Assembly (NCBI GenBank): GCA_021372615.1
Contig: JAJFUB010000109.1
Location: 17,193-81,192, forward strand
Direction of reading: 5' to 3'
Length of the DNA: 64,000 nucleotides
Source of the DNA: a bacterium
GTDB taxonomy: Bacteria > Armatimonadota > Zipacnadia > Zipacnadales > UBA11051
A program made the translations under genes and the position numbers. Each line of letters begins with the position of its first letter. Position 1 is the stretch's first letter. This document shows, piece after piece, positions 33,760-42,968 of this stretch. The notes beneath the pieces are model-generated. The model did no database searches. It was given only the letters and a program-made list of their open reading frames with translations, and had not been told where the DNA came from.

Positions 33760-36700
33760 TTACTGCTGTGGCGCCGGACCGGCGGTGCGCAGGACCGATG
33801 AGCCCGCCGGCAACTGGATCGTCTCGGTCAGCTTGAAGCCCTCGACATGCGGGTTGGGCCGCACCTGGACCGTCAGCGGCTTCGCGGTCGGGTTGTGTAT
33901 CTCCACCTCCCAGGTCTTCCAGTCCTGCGAGCGGGCGACGCTGATAACCACCTGCGGGCTGTCGCAGATCAGCGGGTGACCAATGAACAGGCGCTTGCCC
34001 TCGTCCTCGGTCCGCAGCACGGCGTAGCCCGTGTCCTTTTCCACCGGGATGATCCGCGTCTTGCCGCTGCCGTCCTGGACCTGCAGCACGGCGCTCCAGG
34101 TGTCCGTCAGGCCCGCGATTTGCGCGCCCAGGTTGCCGGGCAGGCTGGCCACGCCCGTGAGCTTGCCCCGGAAGCACTGGCCCTGGCTCGCGTCCAGGTC
34201 CAGCACGGCGCCCTGGGCCGTCACCTTCCCCTGCTCGGCCACCACCTGGTAGGCCGGCGGGCCGCTGAGGCCGTAGTCGGCGGCGACTTGCGCCGCCAGC
34301 TTGTCCGGCTCGGGCACGAGCCGGTTCATGCCGACCAGCAGCAGCTTCGCCGTGAGCTTCGTCCCTCTCGCCACCGTTCCCGCCGGGGTCTTGATCCCCA
34401 CCTGGTGGTTGATGCCATCGCCCCACAGGACGAGACCATCGGTGAGGCTGTAGACGGCCAGCGAGCCGAAGACGCTATGCAGGATGCCGATGTAGTCGCC
34501 GCGGTTGAAGCGCGTGACGGCCATGGGGTGGCCGGCGAGCTTGACCAGTTCCGTCTGCCTGCCGCCCACGACCATGAGGCGCTGGGACTTATCGGTCTGG
34601 CCGGGCCAGCCGCCGATGGTGCCGAGGCCGAACGTGAAGGGCTGGTCGGCCCTCACGGGGATATCCCGGAGGGTCTCGAAGGTCTGATCCCACAGGTAGG
34701 CCGCAATGCCGTCAGGCTTGGGCAGGTAGAAGGTGCAGCGTGCCGTGGTTCTGAGGTACTGCGAGGGCTTGACGGGATAGAGCGTGTGCCAGACGTGGAT
34801 GACGGGCTTGGCATCCACGGGGAAGACGCCATCGAGGATGCGGTCGCCGATGAGCACCTCCGACGAGGAGACCACGCGGTAGGGCTGCACGTGGGGCGAG
34901 CCCTCGAGGTCGCCGACGAGGCGGCGCGACCAGCCCATTGAGTCCGGCGCCTTGCCATCGAAGATCACGAACGGGTTGAGCGAGAGCTGCGGGTGGTTCT
35001 CGGGCGAGCCATCGTAGCTCATGGCCCCCGAGCCGAGCTTGCTGTCGAACACGAACGTGCCGACGGGCCGCACGCGGCCGTTCCACGGGCCCTTGTCCGG
35101 GACGCACGTGTCGGCGCCATAGCTGACGAAGTAGTCCGAGCCATCCGCTCGGCGCTGCATGCTGTACAGGAGCTGGTTGTTGCGGTCGGCGCACTGCTGG
35201 TCGCGCAGCAGCCACGAGTCGCAGAAGATGTCGCGGCTGAGGGCCTCGTGGCCCTTGCCGTCCAGGGCGTAGACCCAGATGTACTTCTGGCGCTCCTTGG
35301 GCAGCGTCGTCCGGAAGGCAAACTCGGCCTTGCCGCCGGGCCGGAAGGTGCGGATGGCGGTGTCGCCGTCCATGAGCCGGACTTCCTGCAAGCCGTCGGG
35401 CGACGTGACCTTCAGGCTCACGGGCCACTCCTGCAGCGCGGGGTTGTAGATGTTGCCCTGGGCGTCGGTGTCGCCGCGCGGCATGGTCAGCTCGATGATC
35501 GGGCCATTGGTAACGGATGTGGAGCCGAAGCACGGGGCGCCGGGGAAGAGGTTGCGGGCGCTGCGACCGCCGAGGGTGTTGAAGAGTGTGTTGAGCATCT
35601 TGGTGCCGTCGGCGCCGATGATGTTCTGATAGAGCGCGCCCGAGGCCACCAGCCCGATCTCGTCGGCACTCTGCATCAGCACCAGCGCCTGCGGCCACAG
35701 CGTCTGGCCGTTGCGCGCCTCCTGGCCGTAGGCGTCCACCATGCGTTCGAGCGTCTTGCCGCCCTGCTGGGTGACGACAGCCATGGCGTTGACATCGCGG
35801 GTGTCGAAGTGCGGGTAAGGGTTCTGGCCAAACAGGTACCAGCCGGCGCAGTTCTCGAAGCCCAGGAGCTGGTACAGCCATGTCTGCTCGGCGCAGACGC
35901 CCTCCTTGTCGGGCCCGCGCGGATAGACCTTCAGGCGGCGCTGGTCGTCCAGGAAGAGCCGCGAAGGGAGCTTCACCCGGTCGCCGATGACGTACTCGTG
36001 GTTGCCATCCGAGTTCTGGTACGTGACGCCGGGGATGGCGAGGAAGTCCGCCGTGGAGAGCCGCCGGCAATCGCGCTTGAGGCTCTCAAAGCCGTCCGGC
36101 TTCAGCTGCGCCATGGCCTCGAGGAAGACGATGAAGTCCAGTCCGGCAGCCCGGGCCTTCTGCACGTACTCCTCGGGCGTGCTGGCGCCGATGGAGTACG
36201 TCGTGCGCGCTCCGATGACGCCCCGGTGGAGCTTCCAGGCGGTCGTGAACGCCTGGGGCGGCACCGGGCGCAGGGCCAGCGGAGCGGTCGCGACACCGTC
36301 GGCGTTCTCGCCCAGCCACTTGAGGGTGTTCAGGATGAAGCGCACGAGGCCATTGGGCCGGCCATCGAAGGCGCGGCGCATGTAGCTCTCGTAGATGTCC
36401 CGGTCCCCGTCGGTCCTCATGGCGCGCGCGAAGATGATGTCCGGGCGCTGGCCGAAGTAGGCGACGCGGCCCTGGCCCATCTGCCGCACCCCGGCGAGGG
36501 GGACGTCGGCGGCGAAGCCTTCCGGGCGCGAGCCCTTGTCCACTTCCTCCAGGCCCAGGAGTGTGGGCTGGGAGCTGGTGCCGGGGCCGGCGCTCAGCAC
36601 GACCTGCCAGTCGGCGTTCGGCAGGAAGGGCAGGACGCCGGCGAGGCTCTCCATGCTCACGCTGGACTGGTAAGGCAGGCCGGCGACGCCGTCGTTGAGT

Positions 36701-37677
36701 GGCGCGGCGACTCTGTCTGTGTACGTGAAGTAGTCACTGCCCCAGTTGCCGAAATGCTTGGCGGCCTTGGCGTCAGAGATGGTCTTCTCGAACAGAATGC
36801 GCGTGCCGAAGCGCTCAGCCAGGTAGTAGTGGAGCGTCATGGCGGTGATGACTTGCCCGCTGCTCTGCGTGAGCAGCAGGCCGCCGCCCTGATTGACGTA
36901 GTCCACCAGCATGTCGGCGATGGCCGCATCGGCATCCAGGACATCGGAGCGCGTGGGGAAGCCGGTGAGGAACACGACACGGCACTGCTTGAGCAGCTCC
37001 GGGGTGAGGTTGTCCCACTGCTCGAAGGAGATCCTCTCCCACCCGGCCTTCGGCAACTCGTCCTTCCACAGGTATGACAGATCGCTACGGTCAAGGCCCA
37101 CGAAGAGCAGGCGACTGGACTTGCCGCCTGTGGCCAGCTCGCGGCGCACGAGACTGACATCGTCGAACCGGAACTGGCCCTGCTTGCTGACGCGGAGTTC
37201 GAGCTGGATGTCGCGCGTCCCGGCCGGCACGTCGAGGTCGTGCTTCACTTCCTGCCAGTCGCGGGCTGGGTCGAGCGTGAAGACCTGCCCGCCGCGCGGT
37301 TGTCCTTTGCCGTCCACGATGGCGATGTAGCTGAGGATGAGCTGGGCCGGGGCGTCCGGGGCACGGTACCACAGCGCCACTTGGTCCGGGGCCTGGTTGT
37401 CGTCGGCGACGCGGACATGCTGGGCCCAGGACACGTAGACCTTCGGCTGCTGACCCACCGTGATCTGCGCGGCCTTCAGGCCGCTGTGGTAGTCCACCGC
37501 CTCAATCTCCCCGCGGGCGAAGTCCTGCCCGTGATCCACGAAGGCCCACCCCTGGTAGGCGTTGGCGGCGGCGGGCTCCTCGAAACCGGGGTTCTTGACG
37601 AGGTTGCCCTCGCCCTGCTGGGCAGCGGCAGCGCCGACGAGGAGAAGAGCACACAGGATGGTAGGCCAGTGGTGCAT
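33760..37677 (-). CDS. Very large secreted protein with carbohydrate-binding, GATase-like and degenerate PHP regions
   Basis: The protein has 1305 residues. It has a signal peptide (TILCALLLVGAAAAQ), then NLVKNPGFE and a jelly-roll region to about 180. A Rossmann-like region (RLLFVGLDRSDLSY ... RVVFLTGFP ... GGGLLLTQSSG) at about 190-460 resembles GATase/ThuA-type folds. At about 480-560 WKLHRGVIGARTTYSIGASTPEEYV and LDFIVFLEAM follow PHP phosphoesterases, but the metal motif HxH is lost (HRGVIGA). The rest is beta-rich, with a C-terminal Pro/Gly region (LPAGSSVLRTAGPAPQQ). No complete catalytic site is identified. It is divergent from another large secreted protein at 37793. Confidence 0.75.
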   Translation of the reverse strand: MHHWPTILCALLLVGAAAAQQGEGNLVKNPGFEEPAAANAYQGWAFVDHGQDFARGEIEAVDYHSGLKAAQITVGQQPKVYVSWAQHVRVADDNQAPDQVALWYRAPDAPAQLILSYIAIVDGKGQPRGGQVFTLDPARDWQEVKHDLDVPAGTRDIQLELRVSKQGQFRFDDVSLVRRELATGGKSSRLLFVGLDRSDLSYLWKDELPKAGWERISFEQWDNLTPELLKQCRVVFLTGFPTRSDVLDADAAIADMLVDYVNQGGGLLLTQSSGQVITAMTLHYYLAERFGTRILFEKTISDAKAAKHFGNWGSDYFTYTDRVAAPLNDGVAGLPYQSSVSMESLAGVLPFLPNADWQVVLSAGPGTSSQPTLLGLEEVDKGSRPEGFAADVPLAGVRQMGQGRVAYFGQRPDIIFARAMRTDGDRDIYESYMRRAFDGRPNGLVRFILNTLKWLGENADGVATAPLALRPVPPQAFTTAWKLHRGVIGARTTYSIGASTPEEYVQKARAAGLDFIVFLEAMAQLKPDGFESLKRDCRRLSTADFLAIPGVTYQNSDGNHEYVIGDRVKLPSRLFLDDQRRLKVYPRGPDKEGVCAEQTWLYQLLGFENCAGWYLFGQNPYPHFDTRDVNAMAVVTQQGGKTLERMVDAYGQEARNGQTLWPQALVLMQSADEIGLVASGALYQNIIGADGTKMLNTLFNTLGGRSARNLFPGAPCFGSTSVTNGPIIELTMPRGDTDAQGNIYNPALQEWPVSLKVTSPDGLQEVRLMDGDTAIRTFRPGGKAEFAFRTTLPKERQKYIWVYALDGKGHEALSRDIFCDSWLLRDQQCADRNNQLLYSMQRRADGSDYFVSYGADTCVPDKGPWNGRVRPVGTFVFDSKLGSGAMSYDGSPENHPQLSLNPFVIFDGKAPDSMGWSRRLVGDLEGSPHVQPYRVVSSSEVLIGDRILDGVFPVDAKPVIHVWHTLYPVKPSQYLRTTARCTFYLPKPDGIAAYLWDQTFETLRDIPVRADQPFTFGLGTIGGWPGQTDKSQRLMVVGGRQTELVKLAGHPMAVTRFNRGDYIGILHSVFGSLAVYSLTDGLVLWGDGINHQVGIKTPAGTVARGTKLTAKLLLVGMNRLVPEPDKLAAQVAADYGLSGPPAYQVVAEQGKVTAQGAVLDLDASQGQCFRGKLTGVASLPGNLGAQIAGLTDTWSAVLQVQDGSGKTRIIPVEKDTGYAVLRTEDEGKRLFIGHPLICDSPQVVISVARSQDWKTWEVEIHNPTAKPLTVQVRPNPHVEGFKLTETIQLPAGSSVLRTAGPAPQQ

Positions 37678-37726
37678 GTGCGGGGCTCCTTGGTTGCTGC
37701 CTTAGGGTTCAGCCCGGTGGCGCGAC

Positions 37727-37740
37727 AGACCTGCAGGTCT
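37727..37740. promoter_or_regulatory. 14-bp perfect palindrome in a divergent promoter region
   Basis: AGACCTGCAGGTCT is a perfect palindrome 52 bases before the start codon at 37793 and 49 bases before the one at 37677. It could be an operator for both divergent secreted-protein genes or another palindrome-family member. No clear promoter is visible in 37678-37792. Confidence 0.4.
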
Positions 37741-37792
37741 CGCGGCGCGCGGCCGGGAAGAACACCCGAACTCTGTCGTCAGGACCACCGCC

Positions 37793-40700
37793 ATGAAACC
37801 ACGTCTCTGCTGTCTGGTGCTACTTGTCGCTACCGTTGCCTGGGCGCAGGCGAAGCTGCCCCTCGGCTTCGACACCGATCCCGGCTGGGAGATGCGCCCC
37901 AGCTACCTGGCCAACCCGACGGCGAAAGCGCAGCTTGTCGCTGCCAGCGGGGTCAACACGCTCCAAGTCGACGAGACCGGCAAGGGCATGAAGTGGGAGC
38001 TGCCCCTGCAGCCCTTCGACTCGGGCTACTACCCGTATCTCGTGGTGCGCTACAGGGCGCAGAACCTGGGCGGGGGCGGCTACAGCCTGTGGGCGTTCGA
38101 TGGCAGCCGGGAAGGGCTGGAGATCATCAATCCGCGCGATCTAGCGGCTGACGGGCAGTGGCATGACCTGGCGGTGGACCTGGTACAGCGCGGCGTGACC
38201 GGGGCGGTGCGGGCGCTGGTGGTGGAAGTCCAGTGCAAGCAGGCCCCGGCGTACCTGGCGTTTGACACGATCGCCCTGCAGGATGACATCCCGGCAGGGG
38301 CCAAGGTCGTCCCAGCCGCGCCGCCGGAGGCCAAGGAAGCGGTCGTGAAGCTGACGGACCTGCCGTTGCCCAAGGCCGAGCCGGACTGGCTGGCGGCCGA
38401 TGCGGCGCGCTACGGGATTGACGTGGCCGAGGGGGCCGTGCACCTGTGGGCCGAGGGGCAGGACGCGGGGATGAAGTTCTCGACGAAGCTCAGGGAGCCC
38501 CTGGACCTGTCGCCGTTCCGCTTTGCGGCGGTGCGCTACAAGGCACGGGGCACGGCACCGTGGGGCGACTACTGTGTGTGGCTGGGCAGCGGCGGGGGCG
38601 GGATGCCCGACCGGTTCGCCCGGCCGCTGGACCTGCGTGCCCTGAAGGCCGACGGCGAGTGGCATGTGGCGATCACGCCGCTGGGCGAGGACTTCAAGGC
38701 TGTGGACATGGCCCTGCAGGTCTCCACAGCCCAGACGCGCGGCGACGTGTGGATAGACAGCATTCGCTTCTCGACCAAGCGCCCGTTGCTGGAGATGGCC
38801 GATGTGTTGCCGTACCGGAGCGGCTGGGAGAACAGCAAGCTGGCGCAGTTCCGCACGGTTGACCTGACACCCGTGGCGAACGCGCCGGCCGAGGCGAAGC
38901 TGCGGGCCAACGGCCTCAAGTCGTGGCTCCCCGCCGGCAAGCTGACCACGCGCGGCATTCCGTTCAGTGTCCTGTCCGGGGCCAAGGACGTGTTGCAGAC
39001 GCCGCCGGACATCGCGCAGACGGCCAGCGTGCCCGTCGGCGGCAAGGCGGCGACGGAGGCGTACCTGCTGCTCCTGTCGCGCCTGCCCTCGACCGATGCG
39101 GCGAGGATGGGCGACCCCGTGCCGATGGACGTGTTCCGCAACCCGGAGCGCTTCCGCGTGCGCGTTGAGTATGCGGACGGGATGAGCGACGAAATGTTCC
39201 CGCTGGCGTGCGGGTCGGGGCAGTTCGAGGTGTCGCGCGGCCCGGACGTGTACTGTCTGACCGGCCTGCGCAGCCAGCCGATCCAGCGCCTGAGCCTCAT
39301 CAACCGCATGGAGAGCGGGAGCTTCCTGCTGGCGGCGGTGACGCTGAATGAGGGGAAGCCCGCGATGGTGGCGCCGGCCGTGCAGGCGCTCCCACCGGCG
39401 CCGAAGCCCATGGTCTTCGCAATGCCCGTGCCGCAGGCTGCCATCAAGCCCATCACGGGCGGGTACTTCATCCAGAGCCGCAACCTGTGCCTGGACCTGC
39501 AGACCGAAGGGGGGCTGGCCGTCCGTCGCCTGGGGTCGCCGTACAACACGATCGTCAAGCTGGCGGTGCAGCCCGGGCCGCTGTTCGAGATCGCAGACGG
39601 GAAGACGCTGCTGGACTCGACGCAGGTGACGGTCGGCACGCCGAAGCTGGAGGGGCGGACGCTGACCATCCCGGTCGACGGCCGGCCCGGCGGGGCCGCT
39701 GTGGCGGGGCAGTTGGTTGTGACGCTGGAGGACGACCAGGTGCTGATGCGGCTCGACGTGGCGAACGTCGGCTCGACCGTCATCAAGCCGATCGTCAACT
39801 TCCCCCTGCTGCGCGGCATGAAGATCGGCAGCGTAGACGACACGTGGTATCTGTACTGCCGCAAGGGCGGGCTCGTCAGCAACCGCCCGACGGCGCAGCG
39901 GAAGGCCTATGGCGGCGAATACCCGCTGCAGGTCGCGGACGTCTTCAACCCCCAGAGCGGTGGGCTGGCGCTGCTGACCTATGACCTGAACGACGTCTAC
40001 CGCTTCTGGAACATGAGCAAAGACGCTGAGGGCGTGACGTGGAAGATGGAGTACTGGCAGCAGGAGGTGCAGCCGGGCGCCAAGATCGAGACAGTGCCCA
40101 CCGCCCTGCGCGGGCACTTCGGTGACTGGCGCGCGGCGCTGGGCATGTACCGGCAGTGGGCGCAATCCTGGTTCAGGCCCCAGGTCCCCCGCAAACGCTG
40201 GTTCCAGGAGGTCTTCTACTACCAGCAGGCCCTCGCGTGGAGCCAACTGCGCGACCCGAAGACCGGGCAGTGGCGCATGTCCGAGCGCATCCAGCGCTGC
40301 AAGGACGCCTTCGGCTGCCTGGACTACCTGCATGTCTTCGATTTCGGCGACAGCCGCAAGTATGGGCGCGTAGGCGACTACAACCACTATGACGAGCTGG
40401 GCGGGCTGCCGGCCATGCGCGCGGCCTTCAAGGAAGCCCAGGACCAGGGCGTGCGGATGGGCGTGTACATCGAGGGCTACCTGTGCGACAACCGCGGCGT
40501 GTGGGGCAGCCAGAACGTCGCGGCCAACTGCATCCGCCTGCAGGACGGCTCGCCGATGATGTGGCCGGGCTCGAAGACCGAAACGATGATGTGCGCGGCG
40601 GCGCTGCCGTGGCGGCAGCACCTGGCCGACACGTACAAGCGCGTCGCGGCCGAGCTGCAGCCCGATGGCATGTACATTGACCAGTACGGCTTCGTCAACC

Positions 40701-41407
40701 CCGGCAAGACCTGCTGGTCGCGCGAGCACGGGCACCCCGTCCCCGCGGCGCCGATCCGCGGCGAGGCCGGGACGACACAGGCCATCCGCGCCGCCATGCC
40801 GCCGCAGACGGCGAACCTGACCGAAGAGACGCCGAACGATGTCCATGCCCAGTACCAGGACGGCGCGCTGGGCTATTCGGTCGTGAGTGACGACCCCGTC
40901 CTCGCGCCGCACCGCGTGGACCTGTTCCGCTTCATGTTCCCGGACTTCAAGGTCTTCCAACTCGTCAGCTACAACCCGTTCATCGAAGGCGGCTGGGACC
41001 TGCTGAAGTGGCCATTCTTCAACGGCGAGGCGATCTGGCTGCACCAGGACCCGCAGCGCGACTACTGCGACGAGGCGCGGAACTTCCTGAAGCAGAGCTT
41101 CGCGATCCTGCACAAGTACGACGAGGCCTTCTGCTCGGACAAGGTCGCTCCGCTGGTGCCGACCCTCATGCCCACGGTGTATGCGAACCAGTTCACCGGG
41201 AAGCAGACGACGGTGTGGACGCTGTTCAACGCGGAGTTCCACACGATGCGGGGCGACCTGCTAAGCATCCCGCACCAGGCCGGGACGCGCTATGTGAATG
41301 CCTTCACCGGCGCAGTGATCAAGCCCCGGATCGTGAAGGGGCAGGCGATCATCCCGGTGGCCATCGGGCCGCGGGATGTGGGGTGTGTGGCGGCGGAACG
41401 GCCCTAA
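37793..41407 (+). CDS. Very large secreted glycoside hydrolase-like protein (DUF6259-like)
   Basis: The protein has 1204 residues. A signal peptide (CCLVLLVATVAWAQA) is followed by two jelly-roll-like binding regions, each with an aromatic/Asp-Gly pattern and an 'F-x-x-I-x-L/F' end. The region at about 800-1110 (WFQEVFYYQQALAWSQL ... YLHVFDFGDSRKYGR ... MGVYIEGYLCDNRG ... DGMYIDQYGFVNP ... NLTEETPNDVHAQ) is a TIM barrel like DUF6259. DGMYIDQYG and NLTEETP supply acidic residues that may be catalytic. Substrate unknown. AGGA lies 8 bases before the ATG. It may be transcribed with the fucosidase at 41451. Confidence 0.8.
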   Translation: MKPRLCCLVLLVATVAWAQAKLPLGFDTDPGWEMRPSYLANPTAKAQLVAASGVNTLQVDETGKGMKWELPLQPFDSGYYPYLVVRYRAQNLGGGGYSLWAFDGSREGLEIINPRDLAADGQWHDLAVDLVQRGVTGAVRALVVEVQCKQAPAYLAFDTIALQDDIPAGAKVVPAAPPEAKEAVVKLTDLPLPKAEPDWLAADAARYGIDVAEGAVHLWAEGQDAGMKFSTKLREPLDLSPFRFAAVRYKARGTAPWGDYCVWLGSGGGGMPDRFARPLDLRALKADGEWHVAITPLGEDFKAVDMALQVSTAQTRGDVWIDSIRFSTKRPLLEMADVLPYRSGWENSKLAQFRTVDLTPVANAPAEAKLRANGLKSWLPAGKLTTRGIPFSVLSGAKDVLQTPPDIAQTASVPVGGKAATEAYLLLLSRLPSTDAARMGDPVPMDVFRNPERFRVRVEYADGMSDEMFPLACGSGQFEVSRGPDVYCLTGLRSQPIQRLSLINRMESGSFLLAAVTLNEGKPAMVAPAVQALPPAPKPMVFAMPVPQAAIKPITGGYFIQSRNLCLDLQTEGGLAVRRLGSPYNTIVKLAVQPGPLFEIADGKTLLDSTQVTVGTPKLEGRTLTIPVDGRPGGAAVAGQLVVTLEDDQVLMRLDVANVGSTVIKPIVNFPLLRGMKIGSVDDTWYLYCRKGGLVSNRPTAQRKAYGGEYPLQVADVFNPQSGGLALLTYDLNDVYRFWNMSKDAEGVTWKMEYWQQEVQPGAKIETVPTALRGHFGDWRAALGMYRQWAQSWFRPQVPRKRWFQEVFYYQQALAWSQLRDPKTGQWRMSERIQRCKDAFGCLDYLHVFDFGDSRKYGRVGDYNHYDELGGLPAMRAAFKEAQDQGVRMGVYIEGYLCDNRGVWGSQNVAANCIRLQDGSPMMWPGSKTETMMCAAALPWRQHLADTYKRVAAELQPDGMYIDQYGFVNPGKTCWSREHGHPVPAAPIRGEAGTTQAIRAAMPPQTANLTEETPNDVHAQYQDGALGYSVVSDDPVLAPHRVDLFRFMFPDFKVFQLVSYNPFIEGGWDLLKWPFFNGEAIWLHQDPQRDYCDEARNFLKQSFAILHKYDEAFCSDKVAPLVPTLMPTVYANQFTGKQTTVWTLFNAEFHTMRGDLLSIPHQAGTRYVNAFTGAVIKPRIVKGQAIIPVAIGPRDVGCVAAERP

Positions 41408-41413
41408 CGGCTT

Positions 41414-41431
41414 GCGGGTCTGGAGACCCGC
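41414..41431. repeat. Hairpin gcgggtc-tgga-gacccgc
   Basis: A 7-bp perfect stem, loop TGGA (TCCA on the other strand), lies seven bases after the stop of the 37793-41407 gene. It is a possible member of the palindrome family. Confidence 0.5.
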
Positions 41432-41450
41432 GTTCCAGGAAAGGCACTTC

Positions 41451-42734
41451 ATGCACCACTTCGGCGACGGACGTGACTGGTTCTTCGAGAAGCGCTTCGG
41501 GATGTTCGTGCACTGGGGCATCTATGCCGTGGCCGGGTGGCATGAGCAGATGCAGTGGCGTGGGCGCGTGCCGCGGGCCGAGTATGTGAAGCTCGCGGAA
41601 CGCTGGAACCCGGTGAAGTTCGACCCCGACGCCTGGCTCGATCTGGCCGAGGAAGTCGGGATGCGTTACCTCTGCCTGACGACCAAGCACCACGACGGCT
41701 TCTGCCTGTTCGACACGAAGCTGACGGACTTCAACACGATGAACACGCCGTACGGCAGGGACCTCGTGGGGATGCTGGCCGAGGCGTGCCACCGGCGCGA
41801 CTTCCCGCTCTGCCTGTACTACTCGTGCGCGGACTGGCACCAGCCGAACTACCCCAACGAGGGGCGGCACCACGAGCTTCCGCCGCAGCCGGGCGATGAG
41901 CCGGACCTGATGAAGTACCTCGACTTCCTGCGCGGCCAAGTGCGCGAGCTGTGCACGAACTACGGCAAGATCCACGGCTTCTGGTGGGACATGAATGTGC
42001 CCCAGCACGTGGACCCGAGCATCAACCAACTGATCCGCGACCTGCAGCCGGGGATCGTCATCAACAACCGCGGCTATGACGAGGGCGACTTCGGCACTCC
42101 GGAGCGCGACTACGACCCTTCGGGCGAGGAAGTCCTGACCTTCGACCGGCCCACCGAGGCCTGCCAATCCGTCGGCCTGGAGAGCTGGGGCTGGCGCGTG
42201 GACGAGGACTACTACACCGATCGGCACCTGATCCGCAGCATTGACCGCTACCTGGCGCGCGGGGCCAACTACTTGCTCAACGTCGGCCCCACCGGCGAGG
42301 GTGAGATCGCGCCCGTGCAGCAGGACATCCTGCGGCGCGTGGGGCATTGGTACAACACGGTCCAGGAGTCACTGCTCGACGTCGAGCCCGCCTCGGCGCT
42401 GACCGAGAACCGGCAGGTGCTGCTGACGCGGCGCGGCAACACGGTCTATGTGCACCTGCACCGCGACCCGGTGACTGACGCAGTGAAGCTCAAGCCAATC
42501 CAGACGCCGCCGGTGCGGGCGACGCTGCTGAACGACGGGCGGCCGGTCGAGTGCGCGGTGGACGTGCTGCCCAGCGAGCATGTGACGCAGACCCCATGCC
42601 TGCACCTCAAGCGGCTGCCGGTGAACGAGCTGTGCAATGAGGTGCTGGTGGTGAAGCTGGAGTTCGCGGACGGGGAGTTCGCGAGCGGGGAGGCGCGCGA
42701 GACGGCGGGTGGGGTGGATGTGAATGTGATGTAG
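41451..42734 (+). CDS. Alpha-L-fucosidase (GH29)
   Basis: The protein has 427 residues from the ATG at 41451 with AGGAAAGG upstream; no signal peptide. GH29 motifs are WFFEKRFGMFVHWGIYAVAGWHEQM, YLCLTTKHHDGFCLFDT, LYYSCADWHQPNYP and IHGFWWDMN, where Asp180 fits the nucleophile. A C-terminal beta-sandwich follows. GH29 enzymes are retaining exo-acting fucosidases, removing terminal L-fucose from polysaccharides and glycans. The lack of a signal peptide suggests an intracellular role on imported oligosaccharides. Confidence 0.93.
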   Translation: MHHFGDGRDWFFEKRFGMFVHWGIYAVAGWHEQMQWRGRVPRAEYVKLAERWNPVKFDPDAWLDLAEEVGMRYLCLTTKHHDGFCLFDTKLTDFNTMNTPYGRDLVGMLAEACHRRDFPLCLYYSCADWHQPNYPNEGRHHELPPQPGDEPDLMKYLDFLRGQVRELCTNYGKIHGFWWDMNVPQHVDPSINQLIRDLQPGIVINNRGYDEGDFGTPERDYDPSGEEVLTFDRPTEACQSVGLESWGWRVDEDYYTDRHLIRSIDRYLARGANYLLNVGPTGEGEIAPVQQDILRRVGHWYNTVQESLLDVEPASALTENRQVLLTRRGNTVYVHLHRDPVTDAVKLKPIQTPPVRATLLNDGRPVECAVDVLPSEHVTQTPCLHLKRLPVNELCNEVLVVKLEFADGEFASGEARETAGGVDVNVM

Positions 42735-42744
42735 GTGACGGAGG

Positions 42745-42905
42745 GCCTCACCCCCGGCCCCTCTCCCGCGCGCATACGACTGCGCGCCGGAGAGGGGAGA
42801 ACGGCTCTGGGGCGGCACGCTGTGCCTGCGGAGCCACCAAGGTGGCGGACGGTGCCCCTCTCCGGGCGCTTGCGCAGCAAGCGGCGGGAGAGGGGTAGGG
42901 GTGAG
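42745..42905. repeat. Long GC-rich inverted repeat (CCCCTCTCC / GGAGAGGGG)
   Basis: The gap 42735-42968 holds a set of cccctctcc and ggagagggg blocks, including a hairpin at about 42762-42800 around gcgcgcatacgactgcgcgc and a second one at about 42856-42896 (cccctctcc ... ggagagggg, with a gcttgcgcagcaagc inner palindrome). Flanking tracts read ctcaccccc and ggggtgag. No gene is visible in it. Confidence 0.75.
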
Positions 42906-42968
42906 GAGAAGGTCAGTGCCGTGAGACGTGCGCCAGCGGCGCACATGCCGTTCCCATCGGAGGGAATC

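Noticed and set aside
38141..41242. A 1033-codon minus-strand open frame over the large secreted protein
   Set aside because: The plus strand has a signal peptide, jelly-rolls and a TIM barrel; the minus translation has no recognisable feature. The same applies to 34993-37077 and 43806-45857.
42745..42905. A protein-coding extension of the beta-helix gene
   Set aside because: The in-frame extension from 42735 is made of inverted-repeat DNA, and a signal peptide begins at the ATG at 42969 with a good Shine-Dalgarno.
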